In this document: positions 34,491-46,180 of the stretch, piece after piece
Position numbering within the stretch: position 1 is the stretch's first letter
Layout of the letters: each line of letters starts with the position of its first letter
Source: Vitis vinifera
Lineage: Eukaryota > Streptophyta > Magnoliopsida > Vitales > Vitaceae
Direction: 5' to 3'
Assembly (NCBI RefSeq): GCF_030704535.1
Contig: NC_081818.1
Span: 24,963,001 to 25,027,000 of the forward strand
Length of the DNA stretch: 64,000 nt
Made by a program: the position numbers and the translations under genes
Notes under the pieces: generated by a model
What the model was told of the DNA's origin: nothing
Databases searched by the model: none
Seen by the model: only the letters and a program-made list of their open reading frames with translations

Positions 34491-37117
34491 ATGGGGTGCA
34501 CAACTTCAATCTCGAAGATATACACAGTTGGGAGGAGGAAGAAGACGATAAGTATTCCCGAAACTGTGGTTTTCGTCCCCTCAATGCGTGTTCCGGTTCG
34601 GTCTGACCTTCAGAGAACTCTTAGAGGCCTGATTCCGCGGGATGTTGCTGATAAGTTATCTTCACTTCGGAATCAGATTGTTTTAGTGGCGGAGGAGACT
34701 GGTCTGGTCTTACAACGCCTGTTATTTCTTTATATTTTCTGTTTGGTTGCTGAGAAAATGTAGGAAAAATTGGAATTCAGAAGTTTAGCCTAGATAGTGG
34801 TGAACGTCGACTCAAGCGATCCTACTAGAAAAATTGCTTGATTTCTAACTTATGCCTCTTTCCTCAGTTTCCCGAGCAACCAAATGGATCTTTGTTGAAT
34901 TTTCCCTTCTAAAGAGAAGTTAATAGTTTTTGCAGGTGGATCTGCTGTTACAGAACTAATGCGGATTCTAGAGGAGTACTTGTCTGTTCTTCTTGGATTG
35001 ACTAAAAATGGTTTTAGAACTAATCCTCTCTGTAATTCTGTCTTTCTATCTTGAAAAGTGAATGATGTGCATATATCTATATCAAACAGAATATGGGCTT
35101 GAAGAGTTGGTGGAATTCAAGTGGAAAAATCTTGAAGGTGGACTGCAAGTGAGAAAATAGTAAAGTTATAAGTTGCCTTTCTTTAGTAGCATTTGTGATC
35201 GTATACAGTCTGCTAATTGGATCTGAAATTTGATGACTAGGAAACAAATGTAGCAAACTCCTGGTTTGAATTACTGTCCATTGTCCACATGATGGCTGTT
35301 CTGACACTTTCTGAGGCTAACTCTTTGCTGATTCCTAAGGATCACTCTGGTTCTGGTGAAAGAACGGTGTCTGCAGGTGTATCTCTTTGTCTATACGGCC
35401 TTTTATATATTTGTAGCCTGAAATTTTTCTTGGGTGATATCCCAATTTGGTGCTCTAAACCTTAACTAATTGCTAATCGTAAGAAATGTGGGCCACCAGA
35501 TTTCAAGAGGGATGCTGTGGAATTATTGCTCAAGGCTTCAGGTTACTTGGAATTCTGTGTTCGGGATGTACTGGCTCACTTACGACCAGATATTAAGTAT
35601 ATAAATACACTCATGTAGAATAATACTATTCTTAGACTATTCCCTATCAAACTTTGTCATTGATAATCGATATACATATATCCAGAAGGAGGTTTCCAAA
35701 AGATCTGCAGGAGGGTGTATTGGAGGCTATGTCAATTCAAGCACTAGGCCAGGTATTTGTTGATCATGGTCTGTCTAATTTTGTGAAACTAATTTGGGTT
35801 TATGGTTCAATACATTAACACCGGTTTGCGAGTATCGGTAAGGTACTAGAGACTGATCCTGGTGAGAATTTCAGGGAACCGAATTGCAGCTCAGTTTAGC
35901 TGTTGAAAGCCAAAAGGCCACTTTATCTGTGAAGAGGAGGCTGGCATGTGAACAAATGAGCTATTTCAGTCAGGTCTGTAGTTGTTGTCTAAACTTTCAC
36001 AAGTGAATATTTTACTTTCATGTATTGCTCTAACTAGTGGAGTTCCTTCTGCTTATTTTTTTATTGATGACTCTGATTAACATGGTATTCCCTTATTAAG
36101 GTGATGCAACTGATGGATTTTAAGTAACTTTCAAGTGAATTTGATTGAAAAAATTGTATGTTTACCTGAACCTCAGAAACTGTTTTACTCTCAAGATTTA
36201 ATCCCCTTGCTTTTTTGTTTGATCAGGCTCATTACTGTTTGTCAGGATGTGACATGAGTCATGGATATGGAAAGAAGCATCTCCTGTTCATAAAATGGAA
36301 GTACCTTGAAGCAAAGGTACCTCTGAATTTTTATAACATTCCTCTTCCTAGATTTGACTGATTAGATTCTACTTTTCTAATTGACCATCCTCTGATAATA
36401 TTAGGCTGCAGCATACTACTACCACGGCCTGATCCTTGACAAGGGTAATGAGCCATCCTGTCATGTTAGTGCTGTATGTTGTTTTCTTGCTGCGGAAGAA
36501 CTTCTCGCAGATAGCAAGAAGGTCTTTTTGAGCTTTTGCCTTGCAGTTCCTGTGACCAGGTTGGCACTGAAGCTGTTGTTTCGTGTAGTGCAGGAGAACC
36601 TGTTCCCTTATAGTATTCTTATTCTTTGGAAAATTAATTGTTTGGTTCTTTTTCCTTCTTTCCTTGATTTCTTTTGTTAAGGGCTCCTCCTTTGTGTGAC
36701 GCCATGAAGCATTTACATCAGAAAATTCCCGATATTGCATTGAAAAAGTCTCAGATGTATGGCTATCTCTTAGAACAAGAGAAGTATGTGCAGGGTTTCC
36801 TTTCCTACCTTTCTATGTGATTGGATTCATTTCACCTTTCTATATATGTGATTGTATTAATTTGATTTTAGGTCATTGATACATTATTGCCTGCCAGATT
36901 AATACAGAGGTTTTTGTAGCTTTATTTAATTGGTGATTGTTTATGCAGGTCTCTCCAAGTACTGCCTGATCTTCCAGAGTTTCAGCTGTCCTTAAGACCC
37001 GATGACTACCAGTTGCCTGAAATCCATCCAGCATGGAACAATGAAAAATGGGAAAACCAGGGCCAGACCCTCAAAGAGCACCTCAGAGATGGAGAAGATG
37101 AGACTGAAACTGAATGA
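34491..37117 (+). CDS. BRO1-domain protein (BROX-like)
   Basis: Eleven exons join in phase to 419 residues: 34491-34701, 34936-35010, 35090-35148, 35241-35376, 35500-35596, 35686-35752, 35875-35973, 36227-36316, 36405-36559, 36682-36783 and 36949-37117. All introns are GT-AG. The start MGCTTS has Gly2 and Cys3, a likely myristoylation/palmitoylation site that would anchor it to membranes (inference). Recognisable blocks: LRGLIPRDVADKLSSLRNQI, EYLSVLLGLTK, LKASGYLEFCVRDVL, LEAMSIQALGQ, KKHLLFIKWKYLEAKAAAYY, CLAVPVTRAPPLCDAMKHL; the tail is acidic (GEDETETE). BRO1 domains bind ESCRT-III; plant BROX-like proteins are assigned to endosomal sorting, but their exact role is little known. Length matches the Arabidopsis homologues as I recall them. 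Confidence 0.92.
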
Positions 37118-38112
37118 TAGGGCATTGTCTTCTCTCCTTGCCTAAAGATGTACCATTTTTCCCTTCTGAACTTTATCCCCAGTTGTGAGGACTTGACATT
37201 CTCAAACAAGCTTAAATATTTACTACAAGATTACAGTTACGATGGTTTCATGTTTCATTCTTCGTTAGGTTGGGAAGTATTGGAAGTTCTGTTGATCATC
37301 TTTGCATCTCCCTGTCAATTGTAAAACCTTGTCATGACTCATGATTTACTAAAAACCAGGTGGGGAAAGTAGGAATGGATTCATGCTATCAGTACATGTA
37401 CCTTGATTTTGTCTTGCAGCTACCCTTTGTCTAGCTCTTCACTTCAGATAAAAACTACATTGATGATGGATCTCCAGATATGGGGCTCCAAATTAACATT
37501 CTTGGGGAGAGGGTAGACTTGCAAGATTTGATGGTTGCCATAAACACTTGGTTTTGCAGGAAATCACATCTTAGCTAGCTTGGGAACTTCTGAGTCTGTC
37601 TGTAATTACAGTTTGAAGTTCTTATTGTAGGCCATCTTAGTGTGCTGGTGCATGGTTGGAATGAATGATGAGACTTTTTTAGCATATTTAGAGGAAGATC
37701 GAATCGTAAATTTATTCAAATCTAAGCTCAGGCCAGTGCGAAAATTTTTTTCAAACAAAAATTCATTTATATCTTGGTGGCTTACGAATATAAATTCATA
37801 TAGGTTGATCGAGCAAGTCCAGCAACTCGTCCGAATGCTGCTTGATGACCACACTAAACTCCTGCAAGTAAAGATAGTTGGGCGTCCCCAACTATGCCTC
37901 TCGGACGTTCAAGTTAGTGAGAGAACTACAGGAAAGAGGAAATCAATACGAATTGTTTGGCTTAAGATGGGGGCTTGAACCGGTGTGGGACGAACAGGCC
38001 AAAGAGTTGACATTAGAGGATACAGCAAGCACCAAGCACCAAGCACCAAGAAAGTTCAACAACATAGGATATGAAATTCAAGATGGTGTGATGGACAAAA
38101 AGTAAAAACCAA
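37118..38112. other. 3' UTR of the BRO1 gene and an LTR-like scrap
   Basis: To about 37600 this is 3' UTR and spacer. About 37840-38020 has words (GGGCGTCCCCAACTATGCCTC, GACGTTCAAGTTAGTGAG) that I recognise from the ends of common plant LTRs. It is probably an old LTR scrap. The reading frames here look like chance. Confidence 0.4.
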
Positions 38113-38817
38113 GGGCTTGTTTGGTCTTTGTTTTTTAAAACTGTTCTGGAAAACAGTTTTTTAGAATAGTTTTTTATGTTTTTAGAAAAAAAAAATAGTG
38201 TTTGGGAATTGAATTTTGAAAAAACAGCTTTTGTTCTCAAAAAAAAAAAAAAAAAACATGTTTGTTTGAGTTAATAAAAAAGTTTTTTAGAATAAGTAAA
38301 ACAAAAAACATGTTTAAAAATTATTATTTTTTAATTAATAAAGTGTTTTCTTCTATTAACTTGATATTAAAAATATATAAATAATTTTCATATGCACAAT
38401 TTATTTAAATTAAAAAAAGTTATTCAATTTTGAAAATTTTGCACTAATTATAATTTTTTTAAACAAATGATGACTTTATCATCATATGTAAGTAAGTATA
38501 TTAATTTCAATAATTTAAGGAAGAAGAAAGGGTTTGTGGGTGGGGATGTGGTGGTTGGATGAAACTGACATTTGTGGAAACACAAAAAATAGTTAAGAAA
38601 ACACAAAAAGAGGGAAAAGAAAACACAAAAAAATAATTTATTCTTTGAACATCAAAAAACAATGAAAACATCTTTTTATTGTTCTAAAAAAAATGGTTTT
38701 TGAGAACACAGAAAATACAAAAAACAAAAACACGCCCTCTTCCCCAAACAAGCTTTATGTGTTTTTTGTTTTCAAGAACAGAAAACAGTTCTTGAAAATA
38801 GGAACCAAATAAGCCCC
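38113..38817. mobile_element. MITE with GGGCTTGTTTGG terminal inverted repeats
   Basis: About 705 bp. The left end GGGCTTGTTTGGTCTTTG and the right end (reverse complement GGGGCTTATTTGGTTCCTA) are inverted repeats, and both continue into ACTGTT..AACAG-like words. The centre is AT-rich without coding. A hAT-type non-autonomous element by its ends (inference); no clean target duplication was found. Confidence 0.7.
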
Positions 38818-39374
38818 AACATTTTCATAGTCGGAAAGATTATTGAACCAAAAAAGTTATCGATTAAAGGTTGATGGTTCATTTGTTGAATTGGTGGTCG
38901 TACCACCGTCATAAATATATAATTTAATAAATTATATAAAATTAAAATTAATTATAATAATTTAGGGATATAAATATAATTCAAACTTTTAAGAATATTT
39001 TATCTTTTATACTTGATATTATCAAATTAAATAATGATAAGTTTAAATATAAATATATTAATATTTTTAATTTTATTTAATAAAATATATATAATATTTA
39101 AATGTGAAGGTATATTTAAAAATTGAAGGAAAAATATAATATTTAATTCTATTATGAAAATATTATTTATATATAAAAAAATTACAGATTTTATTGTTTT
39201 AATACTTATCATTATAAAAATAAATATTCACATAAATATTTATTTTTATTTAAGGATTTAAATTAATGAAACTTTAAAAGAAAACAAAAACAAAAGCCCT
39301 TACATTATTGTTTTTTGTAAAAATTTAAATAACGCTTACAAATAACCTAGTGATAGCTATTTCCTTATTTGTGT
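38818..39374. other. AT-rich intergenic sequence
   Basis: Nothing recognisable. Confidence 0.4.
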
Positions 39375-39689
39375 GCTACAACTGAGGGTCTCCAAAAAGC
39401 CCGCGGCCCGCTTTAGGCCCGGCCCGGCCCGACGGGCTAAAGCCCGACCCAAGCCCGAGCCCGAGCCGGCCCGTAGGCCCGCCTTTAGGCCCATCCCTTT
39501 AAAAAAAAAACTACAAAAATAAAAAGTATTAAAAAAAATATTCATTTCAAAATTTTATTCATTTAATGTATAATTACATTTGAAAATGTGGGAAAAGTTT
39601 ACATCACTACAAAATAAATACATCCCAACTAGGTTGGCACCTATTTATTTTTCAACCACAAAAAATAAAAATAAAAATATAATATACAT

Positions 39690-41700
39690 TTAGTCATTAT
39701 TTTCTGGCGGTGATGGCGAACTATCATGCATCCATGAAGATCTTAATAATTTTAAAGATTCCATATCGGCAAGCATCTTTGTTTCTCGAATGGAATCGTA
39801 CATCATTTTATTTGCTATTTCCCAATCTTTCACACATATCCCTGCTTCAATAACATCTGGCGCTAAGTTGCATCGTTTTTTACTAACTACTCTTCCACTT
39901 GCACTAAAAGCAGCTTCTAATGCAATTGTACTCACAGGAACTGTTAGTACATCACGAGCAATTATAGAAAGTACAAGATATTTGTGTTGATGTGATTTTC
40001 ACCATATTAAAATATCAAAATCTTCTTGATCTTCAAATGAAATTATATCAGTATTAAGATATTTATCTAAATCAGATGTATTATTTGGAGAATTATTTGT
40101 TGTCTTTTTTCGACTTTTCAACATTTCTAGAGCTCCTTTATAAAAAGATGAGGAGTTTGTAGATGTAGGTGGTAATTTAATAGTATTAATATCATTACCA
40201 TATTTTTCTTTATAATAGTTATATAAATTATATAATAATGAATTTATTTCATTTTTAATTTCTTCAATTTTTATTTGGTCATTAAAATAAATAATTGTTA
40301 ACCATTCATTCAAAGCTTCAAATTTCAATCTAGGGTCCACAATTAAAGCAATATAAAAAATTAAAGGTATTTCTCCCCAATATTTTCTAAATTTTTCTAT
40401 CATTGCAAATATTGTATCATTAAATATTTCAAAACTTAAATATTTTTGAAGTACAATAAAAATATTAGTTATTTGCATAATAATTCGATTTGAAGTTGGA
40501 TAATATACACCACAAAAAATGTTTGTTGAAGTATCAAAAATTTCAAAAAGATCTCTTAAAAGATCCGCAATATGCCAATCATAATCATTTAATGCATAAA
40601 TATCTGCTTCATAATCATTGTTAATTAATTGTATTTCATATAATTCGACTACTTTTCTATATTTTGTAATATTTTGTAAAAGTTTATATGTGGAATTCCA
40701 TCTAATGGTCATGTCCAAATTTATATTTTTTCTTTTCATATTTAACATTTTGCAACAATAAAAAAATAATTCATGTTTTTCTTGAGAACTATTAATACTA
40801 TATGCAATGCCTCTAATTTTTTCCAATGTACTATCAATATTTTTTAATTCATCCTTTACAATTAAATTTAAAATATGTGCACAACAACGCACATGAAATA
40901 TTTTAGCATGATCTTCTTTTACTTGTCAATATCGTTTTAGTCTATGTATTGTTGCATCATTATTAGCAGCATTATCTAATGTTATTGTCAATATTTTATC
41001 ACGAATGTCTAAATCTATAATTTCATCATTTATTAAAGATGCTATATTTTTACCACTATGTGGAGCATTTATTAATTTAAATGAAATTATTTTTTTATTT
41101 AATTTCCATTCATTATCAATGTATTGAGCAGTTATACATAAAAAACCAGTGTGAGTTAAAGATGTCCAAATATCAGATGTTAAACAAATATTTCCTTCAA
41201 AATTTGCAAAAAAAAATTTTAAATTTCTTTTTGTGTATAAATTTTTTTCATAATATCTCTTTTAACTATATTTCCAAACCAACCTTTAAATTGAGGATTA
41301 ATACCTCGTTAAATTGTTCCTGCAAAATCATGAGTTTCCATCATGTTGAAAGGTTGTTCTGCTCTTATTATATAATCAATCATTTCTTCACGACAGTTAG
41401 ATTCATCATAAGAAAATGTTTTTAAATTTCCACTTTCATTTTTACCTAATTGCATATAATTTCTAATATCTACATTATTTTTAGTTTTACAATTTTCATG
41501 ATGTCTTTTTAAATGACTTATGTCTGCATTTGAGCCACCAGTAAGAAATTTATTACAAATTTTACATTTTGCTTTTATTTCTTTTTTATTATTTTCTAAA
41601 ATTATTTCTATTCTATCAAAAAAATTTCATATATTTGAAGTAAATTTTTTGTTTGATAATATTTCATCATATGGACTATATGAAAAAGCACTTGTCATAT
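39690..41700 (-). pseudogene. hAT transposase remnant
   Basis: Reads right to left. The N-terminal part with the BED finger (about 41440-41700) and the middle are broken by several stops. The longest open stretch, 39999-40892, codes 297 residues of the RNase-H-like/hAT catalytic region; a frameshift or stop separates it from the dimerisation domain ending at 39690 (ends SPSPPENND). AT-rich codon use differs from neighbouring host genes. Could be bound or mobilised in trans only through its ends. Confidence 0.88.
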
Positions 41701-42193
41701 TATAATTATTGATAAAATATTATGCCAAAAATAATAAAATAATAAATATAAAAAAAATGTAAGAAAAAAATAAAGTAGTAGGGGTGAAGTATATTACTCA
41801 ATTAGAAAACCGATGTAGAAATTCCTAGCAAATTTGAACTCTTGGAGCTACCAATGCTTGTTTTGCACCACCAACAATATTGTATAATTTGAGCGAAAAA
41901 TAAAAGAATTTGAAATATTGTAGAATGTGAGAGAAATAGAGAGAATTTGATGAAAAAATGAAAAGGAAGAAAATGTATTTATAGGAAGGTTAAAAAAACA
42001 ATTCAAAATTCAAAATTCAAAATTCAAAATTCAAAATAATTGGTCATGTGACCGTTGAAGGCTTAGCTCCAACGGTCACATGGGCTGGAGCTAGGCTCCA
42101 ACGGTCACATGATCGTTGGAGCTTTTAATTTTTTTTTTTTAAATAATATATTTTATATATATATATATAACTAACTCAATTAATAAACATAAA

Positions 42194-42265
42194 AAGAATG
42201 TAGTTTAGTTGGTTAGAAACTTAGAGTTTAAACATGAGAGGAGGGGTTCGAATCCTCTCCTTCCC
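42194..42265 (+). other. tRNA-like block with pol III A and B boxes inside the hAT element
   Basis: TAGTTTAGTTGG at 42201-42212 fits the A box and GGTTCGAATCC at 42245-42255 is a perfect B box. Their starts are 44 bases apart, exactly the spacing of tRNA positions 8 and 52. A T-arm stem of five pairs (one G-U) and a D-arm of four pairs can form. The acceptor ends pair poorly (about four of seven) and the anticodon arm is weak. It is thus a tRNA pseudogene or tRNA-derived (SINE-like) head rather than a working tRNA. Confidence 0.55.
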
Positions 42266-42425
42266 TTCGCTTTTTTGAAAGCATTTTGGCTTAATTCAAA
42301 AAGCCCGCCGGCCCGACCCGTCCGCCAGCCCGCGAGCCTAGCATTTTAGCATGGTCCGAGCTGGGCCGTGGGCCTCCTATTTACAGCCCGGCCTGGCCCA
42401 CCCGTTGGAGACCCCTGGCTACAAC

Positions 42426-44155
42426 CCAAGTTTGATTCCCCACCTTACCCACCTGCCGCTTTTATTTTCTACCCATCCAGATACAAAAATTTCCTCCCAT
42501 AAATTTTGATGAGCTTCAATGCAAATTAGCAAATTGGCCCATTAGGCCTGTGCATGGTATGGCCCATAGTTTCTGGCCCGCTCGGTTCACATTGACCCGC
42601 CCGGTTCAATTCGGTTCATGGTTGGACCGCTGGTTTAGGCAGTTCACATCCGATTGGACCTGCAACAGGGTTGATAATGTGAACCAAACCGGAAACTGGA
42701 CCGTTCGATTTTAGAAAAACTGGTAAAACGTCAATCCACATGTCAGTAAGAACCCATAAGACGAAATTGCCTAAATAGTTGTAAACTTTCCCTTTTGCTA
42801 GGGCATAAATGCCTTTTATAGATGACCCTAACCCTAGTTGTCTAACCTTGATTTGGCTAGTGCGAACTTTTCATGGAGAGTGCGCACATGAACACGTTTA
42901 GGTCTTGTACCCAAAATGGACGGGCTAGGCCATGTTCTCAGTGATTCTATTCAACTGAACAACCCCATCCAGATTCATCATCATGTACCCAACTTGGATC
43001 AGGGCCTTCAACCCGACCAATCAAGGTATGGCACCACCATATCTCATGTTTGAAACCCTATCATTTAAAAATAAAAAAAAAGTTCATTTGTATCGGATTT
43101 TGGAAACACTTCGTCTTCTCCAACATCGTTTGTTTCATTAAATAGAGACTAAGGTCGTTCATCCCGACGGGCAGTATGCTTATGCGTTGACCTTCTCCAA
43201 GAGCACCATCTATATATGCATATGATTTCCAGAAGCCATAGCATCAAGAAAACTTGGAAAAGTTACTTGATTCTGCCTCTGATTGTGCTAGCTTTGGACT
43301 CCACACATTCCAAAACTTTTTTTTTTCTTTTTTCTTTTGATTACTCTAGACTTTGCAACCACATCGTTTTTAGATAAAAGAAAATTTTATTCCCGAAAAT
43401 AAAAAGTAAAAAATAAATTGATGCCTTAGTTTATGAAACTATCTTTTATTCACAAAAGTAATAAATAAATATTAATGATAACATAATAAATTTGCATATT
43501 TAACTAGACAACTAGTGTTGAAAGTAGTCGCTATCCGTTATGGTCACATTGAGCAATCTCTAATAACGGCCAAAAAAATGAACTAAATATTATTTTTGAG
43601 TAAACGAATCAATTGCCATGTTCTCAAGAACATGGACTAGACATCATGTTCTCGAGAACACAGACTAGACGTCGTGTTCTCAAGAACACGAATTAGATGT
43701 CACGTTCTTAAGAACATGACTATATAAAATTAAAAAAGGATCATTTCTGTTATAAAAAGTTATTATTCACTTTAATGGAAAATGACTCGTGGACTCCTAA
43801 CAAATATAAATATGGAAGAACATTTAAGGAAAATACAATAAAAAATTAGTGTGCTTATAAGTGGAAGTGATAATCTCTTATTACATTTTAAAGCACATTT
43901 TAGCTGTTGACTTAATTAACATGACCCAGAAAATCCTAAAATGAAACTGAAAAAATTTAATTACCGTGGAAAAAGGATTAAACCATTTGGCTAGTCATTG
44001 ATTACCCACATCCATAAATTATTTGATTTTTATTATGTTTTACTAAAAGAGGATAAATGACATAATGGAACTTACTGTTATTTCCAATCAACCAAACAGC
44101 TTTTCATTTCTCATCCTCTTTTTCCCTAGAAAAAAAAAGCTTCTCTATTCCACTC
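42426..44155. other. Intergenic sequence with a palindrome array
   Basis: No gene. About 42540-42740 is rich in CCGGTT/GGTTCA words. An array of four palindromes lies at 43617-43716 (separate entry). The rest is AT-rich. Confidence 0.45.
43617..43716. repeat. Array of four palindromes with a 28-bp period
   Basis: TTCTCAAGAA, TTCTCGAGAA, TTCTCAAGAA and TTCTTAAGAA are centred near 43625, 43653, 43681 and 43709, each within a wider GTTCT...AGAAC palindrome. The linkers are similar (GGACTAGACATCA-like), so it is a tandem repeat of a 28-bp unit. No homologous array was seen elsewhere in the window. Confidence 0.9.
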
Positions 44156-44595
44156 TCAGATCAAATGACCAGAGACTCTAAGATTTCTGGCAGCCATGAT
44201 TGTAAGAAGGAAGAGACAGATGAAACCAATAAGAGACAATAATATAGAGGCTAAGGCCTTGTCGCAAAACATCTTCACATTTCCGCAAACAGCCATCCAA
44301 GCCGCCTTGTCTTGTCCATAGCGACCCACATACCCAACCGCGGTTGCGGCAGCGCAAGCCGACATGGACAGCACCATCAGTATCTGAAGACAGATCGATA
44401 TAAGAAAGAAGCATTAATTCATAAATAATTTCCTTTTTCAATTAAAAAAAAAAGGCACAAGACTGGCTTACCAGATCATGGAAATACAAGAAGAAATAAT
44501 GATTTGATTTTCCTTTGTTGAAAATCGAAACGAAGATCAATGACAGCATAGAGAAGCCGCATACAACTGCGTCTGCACCCACTAGAAACCTGCAA

Positions 44596-44635
<40 letters not shown>

Positions 44636-44908
44636 TAAAGTAAAAATATAGCACTGTTTCTCTTTTTGGGATAGGATCATTTACTTGAACGCTGACAAGT
44701 AGCTATAACGGACAGTGAAGGAGATGGAGAAGACCTCGACAGTTTCCTTGGCGGTAACCATAACAGCAATGGCCGCCCCTGTAAACGCAAGAGTAAAAAA
44801 CCTAAGCACCACTTGGGCTATGAAGAAACCCATCTGGGGCGGGCTTGAGGCTTCTCGGCTTACGCCCAGGGCGGAACTCTTCCCATTTGCCACCTCCAGT
44901 GACTCCAT
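44156..44908 (-). CDS. CASP-like four-helix membrane protein
   Basis: Minus-strand exons 44685-44908, 44472-44589 and 44156-44383 join in phase to 189 residues, the usual CASPL length. The start MESLEVANGKSSALG was chosen because upstream residues are not family-like. Four hydrophobic helices: about 31-53 (FIAQVVLRFFTLAFTGAAIA), 72-95 (LSAFKFLVGADAVVCGFSML), 113-132 (LILMVLSMSACAAATAVGYV), and 157-180 (ALASILLSLIGFICLFLLTI). CASP proteins scaffold the Casparian strip; CASP-like relatives sit at the plasma membrane in many tissues, mostly with unknown roles. The short cytoplasmic N-terminus resembles the CASPL1 group; the subgroup is uncertain. Intron 1 holds an (AAT)n microsatellite. Confidence 0.9.
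44596..44632. repeat. (AAT)n microsatellite in CASP-like intron 1
   Basis: About twelve AAT/TAA units in a row, close to the exon 2 acceptor; likely length-variable. Confidence 0.9.
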
Positions 44909-45675
44909 TGAAAGACCTTGGCAACAAGAGACGAAGCAAACAATTTCAGAGGTGGCTGGTGGCCTCACGGGTTTTGCCACTATACGTATATATATATAAA
45001 AAAAAAGCAAGTACGGTGGAGACTGATAAAATGTCCAACTCAAAATCTTAGTAGGCAAAATCTGTAGGGCTAGTAACCTACACATAAATGGAAAATGTGT
45101 ACTAAAGATGGAAAAGGATTTCGTTTCTCACAGCCTTTTGGCCACCTGACATGGACGTGGTGCCGTGGAGTAATCAACGTGGTTTTCCATTTTGTTTGGT
45201 ACTATCTGATGGGCCCGGTAATGGACCATGTGGGCCCATCATTAAGCCCACCTAACTCAGTTGACCAGGATCCACTGGATCGGCCCACGAAACTTCCTTT
45301 CCACTATGATGGTGGGTAGAACATATTTTTGTTTCGTTCCAAAAATTTCCATGTGTTTGCCAAATCCTTTACGGAGAGAGTACACGGTTTTTGAAAAAAA
45401 AAAAAAAAAAAAGAAGAAAAAGACTAGCAAGGGAATTGTGTTTTTACTTTTTATCTCCCTTCAACTAGGACCCACACATTTGAGTTTTAATTTTTTTATT
45501 CCAAAAAATAAAAATAAAATAAAACTATTTACTAAAAACGATTTACTTTTACATTTTAGGTTATTTATTTATTTTACTTTTTCATGATTTATTATAATTT
45601 TTTTTAAATAAAAAAATCAAAATATTTAACTTTTTCTAAATAGAAAAAGTAATAAATTGATTTTTATTACCTTTA
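44909..45675. other. CASP-like promoter and spacer
   Basis: No gene. A TATATATATA tract lies at about 44989-44998, some 80 bp upstream of the start codon on the minus strand and is a plausible TATA box. A poly-A run lies near 45396. Confidence 0.4.
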
Positions 45676-46180
45676 GGAGTTGTTTGGCATGTAAGAATGA
45701 TGAGTAAGAATAGACACCTCATTTGTACTCTCTCTTATTCCCATGTTTGAATAAATTCTACGAAGATAGGAATGAAATAAAAAATGATACTTATAAGTGA
45801 AATTTTAATTTATCACAAGCAGATGGTATTCTAATTCATTCATCGCATAAAAAAAATGTAAAATAGTATAAAATTATTATTTTACCCTCGAATTTCATTC
45901 ATCAAACCCTAATGCTTCTTTATCCAATAATAAGACTTTTTTTTAGTCTTATTATTTAGTAACAAAAAAACTCTCAAATTTTATTTTTTAAAAATTAAAA
46001 TTAAAAAAATTTATTTTAAACTATGTAAGGGTATTATTATCAATTTTTTTTTCATTCCCATTCATATTATTACCAAATAGTATAATGAAAACAAATAGTC
46101 ATTCTAATCTTGAATTCTTGAATTCATCCAAATACTATAAATGGAATCACGAAATTTATTTTCATTTACCAAACACCTCC
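45676..46180 (+). mobile_element. MITE-like repeat, family A copy 2
   Basis: About 505 bp, starting GGAGTTGTTTGGCATG and ending TTACCAAACACCTCC (inverted ends). Same family and direction as 24115-24652, including the central GACTTTTTTTTAGTC hairpin. Confidence 0.78.

Larger units (their letters stand above)
39383..42417 (-). mobile_element. Degenerate hAT transposon (Ac-like) with 8-bp target duplication
   Basis: A 3035-bp element flanked by a perfect 8-bp duplication GCTACAAC (39375-39382 and 42418-42425). The right end reads CAGGGGTCTCCAAC inward, a hAT end; the left end is TGAGGGTCTCCAA (two end bases changed). Both ends carry GC-rich subterminal repeats of GCCCG/GGCCCG words. Transposase remnants on the minus strand: a BED-type zinc finger (CKICNKF..., ISHLKRHHENC) near 41490-41580, the catalytic-domain frame 39999-40892 (CCAHILNLIVKDELK, RWNSTYKLL), and the C-terminal dimerisation block (VSTIALEAAFSASGRVV) at 39690-39935. 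Several stops and frameshifts make it inactive. Near the transposase 5' end are a run of ATTCAAA repeats (42001-42036) and 17-bp direct repeats with an inverted partner (42045-42111). Confidence 0.92.

Noticed and set aside
37640-38105. 112- and 75-residue plus-strand frames after the BRO1 gene
   Set aside because: Contain LTR-like words and no domain; treated as repeat-derived.
42194-42265. Functional tRNA gene
   Set aside because: Acceptor stem pairs at only about four of seven positions and the anticodon arm is not stable.
43617-43716. Heat-shock elements as the explanation of the palindrome array
   Set aside because: TTC and GAA blocks are four bases apart (TTCTCAAGAA) instead of the two expected in TTCnnGAA, so a classic HSE does not fit.
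43617-43716. CRISPR array
   Set aside because: Only 28-bp tandem units without unique spacers, in a plant nuclear context.
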